Assembly (NCBI GenBank): GCA_964489555.1
Contig: CAZAZF010000030.1
Location: 1 to 7,873, forward strand
Origin: JAAZGD01 sp964489555
Lineage (GTDB): Bacteria; Bacillota; Clostridia; Peptostreptococcales; Anaerovoracaceae
Direction of reading: 5' to 3'
Length of the DNA: 7,873 nt
The notes beneath the pieces were generated by a model. It was not told where the DNA came from. It saw nothing but the letters and a program-made list of their open reading frames with translations, and did not search any database. A program made the position numbers and the translations under genes. Below, in pieces: positions 6,323 through 7,873 of the stretch; position 1 is the stretch's first letter; each line of letters starts with the position of its first letter.

Positions 6323-7813
6323 ATGAATAAAATGCTTAGCTTGTTAATTGGAGAAGTCCAGTCCTTTAATGGCCGAAGATCACTGATTTCCGTTATAGTG
6401 ATTCTGGCCATAACCTATGCAATAACTCTTATTGTACCTTTTGATCCTGAAAACTTAGGAGCTATGTCTGTGCTGCCGGCCATCTTCCTGGTATTATACA
6501 TTTTTATAACCCGACGAATCCTGGAAGCACTTACACTCGCCTCCGTTATGGGGTACATGTTGGTTGCCCAGGGCGAAGTCCTTCAGACCTTCAGCGATGG
6601 CCTCTTAACCGTTGTTATGAGTGAAGACATCGCATGGTTGTTCATCGTCTGCGGCCTTATGGGAAGTCTGATTGGCCTCATTGAAAAGGCTGGAGGGGCA
6701 TTTGCTTTCGGTGAATGGGTGGCAAAGAGAGCAAAGACTCAGAAAAGCACACTGATGTGGACATGGGTTTTGGGATTGATTCTCTTTGTTGACGATTATC
6801 TGAATTCCCTGACCTTGGGATCATGTATGTCCAGAATCACGGACAAGCATAAAGTGTCCAGAGAATATCTTTCCTATGTTGTAAGTTCTACAGCGGCACC
6901 GGTATGTGTACTGATTCCCATCACAACCTGGTCCATATTCTGCGCAAGGCTGTTGGAAGTCAATGGCTGGGCTCCCTCAGGGGAAGGGGTGTACTATTTT
7001 ATCAAGACCATACCTTTCAACTTTTATGGTTGGACAGCTATGCTGTTGGTACCCTTGGTAATTCTTGGTTTTGTTCCCCTCTATGGACCGATGAAGCGGG
7101 CGCAGCAGCGGGTTGAAAACGGCGGACCCTTGGCTCCTCCGGGATCTGAGAAGATTGATATCCGCCATGGTGAAGTAGTAGAAGTTCCCAAAAACCCGAA
7201 AATGATAAATTTTGCAATACCCATCGCGGCTTTAGTAGGGGCAACCATCCTTTTTGATACCGACATGCAAATCGGAGTTATCGTAGCCGTTGCTTCAACT
7301 TTTGTTCTGTTCTTGGGGCAAAATCTCATGACAGCGGAAGAGTTTACCGACATCACGCTTCAGGGCCTCAGAAACATGATTTTGCCGTTGATGCTTATGG
7401 TGCTGGCCTTTGTCTTTGCGGGAGTCAACGATGAGATTGGGTTCACCCAATACGTTATCACCAGTGCCGCAGTCCTTATGTCGCCTGCTCTTGCCCCGGT
7501 GATAATCTTTATTGTACTTACTATCACAGAGTTTATCACAGGGACCAACTGGGGTATGTATATCATCGCCCTTCCTATCGTTATCCCCCTATCTATGGAT
7601 ATCGGTGCGAATACCACTCTTGCCGTAGCTGCTGTGCTATCCGCAGGGGTATTTGGAAGCCATGTATGCTTCTACTCTGACTGTACAATTCTTACGTCAT
7701 CCGCCACTGGCTGCAATAACTTTGACCATGCTTACTCTCAAGCTCCATTAGGTGTTTTGGCTGCAATTGCATCGGCGGTGTTGTTCCTGATTGCCGGATT
7801 TGTATTCTTATAA
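6323..7813 (+). CDS. NhaC-superfamily Na+/H+ antiporter
   Basis: A 496-residue polytopic membrane protein predicted to exchange Na+ for H+, or a substrate together with these ions. The start at 6323 is chosen because AGAGGAGG (6308-6315) lies 7 bases upstream; the in-frame ATG at 6317 is too close to that site. About eleven to twelve hydrophobic segments fill the protein, with a hydrophilic charged loop around residues 255-295. Family hallmarks are 'FVDDYLNSLTLGS' (Asp-157, Asp-158), the following 'STAAPVCVLIPITTW', and near the C-terminus 'GSHVCFYSDCTILTSSATG' (His-447, Asp-453), which matches the usual GDH-SD-TILSS pattern of NhaC proteins. Length is close to characterised NhaC and MleN proteins. 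Several members of this superfamily carry malate/lactate or amino acids (methionine, lysine, tyrosine), so pure Na+/H+ exchange is not certain. It stands apart from the upstream genes behind a terminator-containing leader. Confidence 0.9.
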   Translation: MNKMLSLLIGEVQSFNGRRSLISVIVILAITYAITLIVPFDPENLGAMSVLPAIFLVLYIFITRRILEALTLASVMGYMLVAQGEVLQTFSDGLLTVVMSEDIAWLFIVCGLMGSLIGLIEKAGGAFAFGEWVAKRAKTQKSTLMWTWVLGLILFVDDYLNSLTLGSCMSRITDKHKVSREYLSYVVSSTAAPVCVLIPITTWSIFCARLLEVNGWAPSGEGVYYFIKTIPFNFYGWTAMLLVPLVILGFVPLYGPMKRAQQRVENGGPLAPPGSEKIDIRHGEVVEVPKNPKMINFAIPIAALVGATILFDTDMQIGVIVAVASTFVLFLGQNLMTAEEFTDITLQGLRNMILPLMLMVLAFVFAGVNDEIGFTQYVITSAAVLMSPALAPVIIFIVLTITEFITGTNWGMYIIALPIVIPLSMDIGANTTLAVAAVLSAGVFGSHVCFYSDCTILTSSATGCNNFDHAYSQAPLGVLAAIASAVLFLIAGFVFL

Positions 7814-7840
7814 TCTGGGTTTATCATAAGTGCCGTAAAA

Positions 7841-7861
7841 CCCCCTGCTTCAGCGGTGGGG
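7841..7861. repeat. Imperfect GC-rich hairpin, possible IS200/IS605-type element end
   Basis: CCCCCTGC (7841-7848) pairs with GCGG-T-GGGG (7853-7861) around the loop TTCA, with a single bulged T (7857) on the 3' arm and one T-G wobble. No T run follows, so it is a poor intrinsic terminator. Short palindromes with an unpaired T on the 3' arm near the border are typical of IS200/IS605 elements, where the Y1 transposase reads them. The tail 'GATATGAGGC' also resembles sequences I associate with such ends. No transposase or TnpB reading frame is inside the window, so this is only a candidate border. Confidence 0.35.
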
Positions 7862-7873
7862 ATATGAGGCACA

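Noticed and set aside
7038..7617. Minus-strand frames of 68-91 residues under the antiporter gene
   Set aside because: They are shadows of a well-supported membrane protein, with no ribosome binding sites or family resemblance.
7841..7861. Terminator of the antiporter gene
   Set aside because: The stem is GC-rich but is followed by GATATGAGGC rather than a T run, so an intrinsic terminator is unlikely.

Overview
The window looks like chromosomal DNA from a low-to-moderate GC Gram-positive bacterium, most likely an anaerobic member of the Clostridia. The basis is strong AGGAGG-type ribosome binding sites, a consensus sigma-A promoter, intrinsic terminators, and protein families common in that group (GH113-like membrane-anchored hydrolase, DUF2294/MpsC domain, NhaC antiporter). 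Genus cannot be fixed by reading alone. All five genes lie on the + strand, and no RNA genes or CRISPR arrays were seen.

Region 1 (1-3456): a near-perfect promoter (TTGAAC-N17-TATAAT) drives a two-gene unit. It holds a membrane-anchored glycoside hydrolase of the GH113 (beta-mannanase-like) type, then, abutting at TAA|ATG, a soluble PAS-GAF-PAS-GGDEF diguanylate cyclase with an intact active site and an intact RxxD inhibitory site. The pairing suggests extracellular polysaccharide processing tied to c-di-GMP signalling.

Region 2 (3457-6083): a two-component pair with a 14-bp overlap. The kinase has a dCache sensor and an HQWKQPL-type H-box, but its G1 ATP-binding motif has been replaced. The response regulator is a receiver domain fused to a DUF2294/MpsC domain, with no recognisable DNA-binding or enzymatic output.

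Region 3 (6084-7813): an NhaC-superfamily antiporter behind a roughly 240-base leader. The leader contains a strong terminator, an upstream segment that can form a mutually exclusive antiterminator, and a further segment that can sequester the antiterminator arm. That is the layout of a transcription-attenuating riboswitch. It is followed by a three-codon mini-ORF with a strong ribosome binding site. I could not assign the aptamer to a known class, and this is the best candidate here for something undescribed.

The right edge (7841-7861) carries an imperfect GC-rich hairpin with a bulged T on its 3' arm, resembling the subterminal palindromes of IS200/IS605 elements. The element itself would lie outside the window.

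A speculative theme joins regions 2 and 3: MpsC domains are annotated in connection with sodium-linked membrane energetics, and NhaC exchanges Na+ for H+. A sodium or membrane-potential response unit is possible but unproven.
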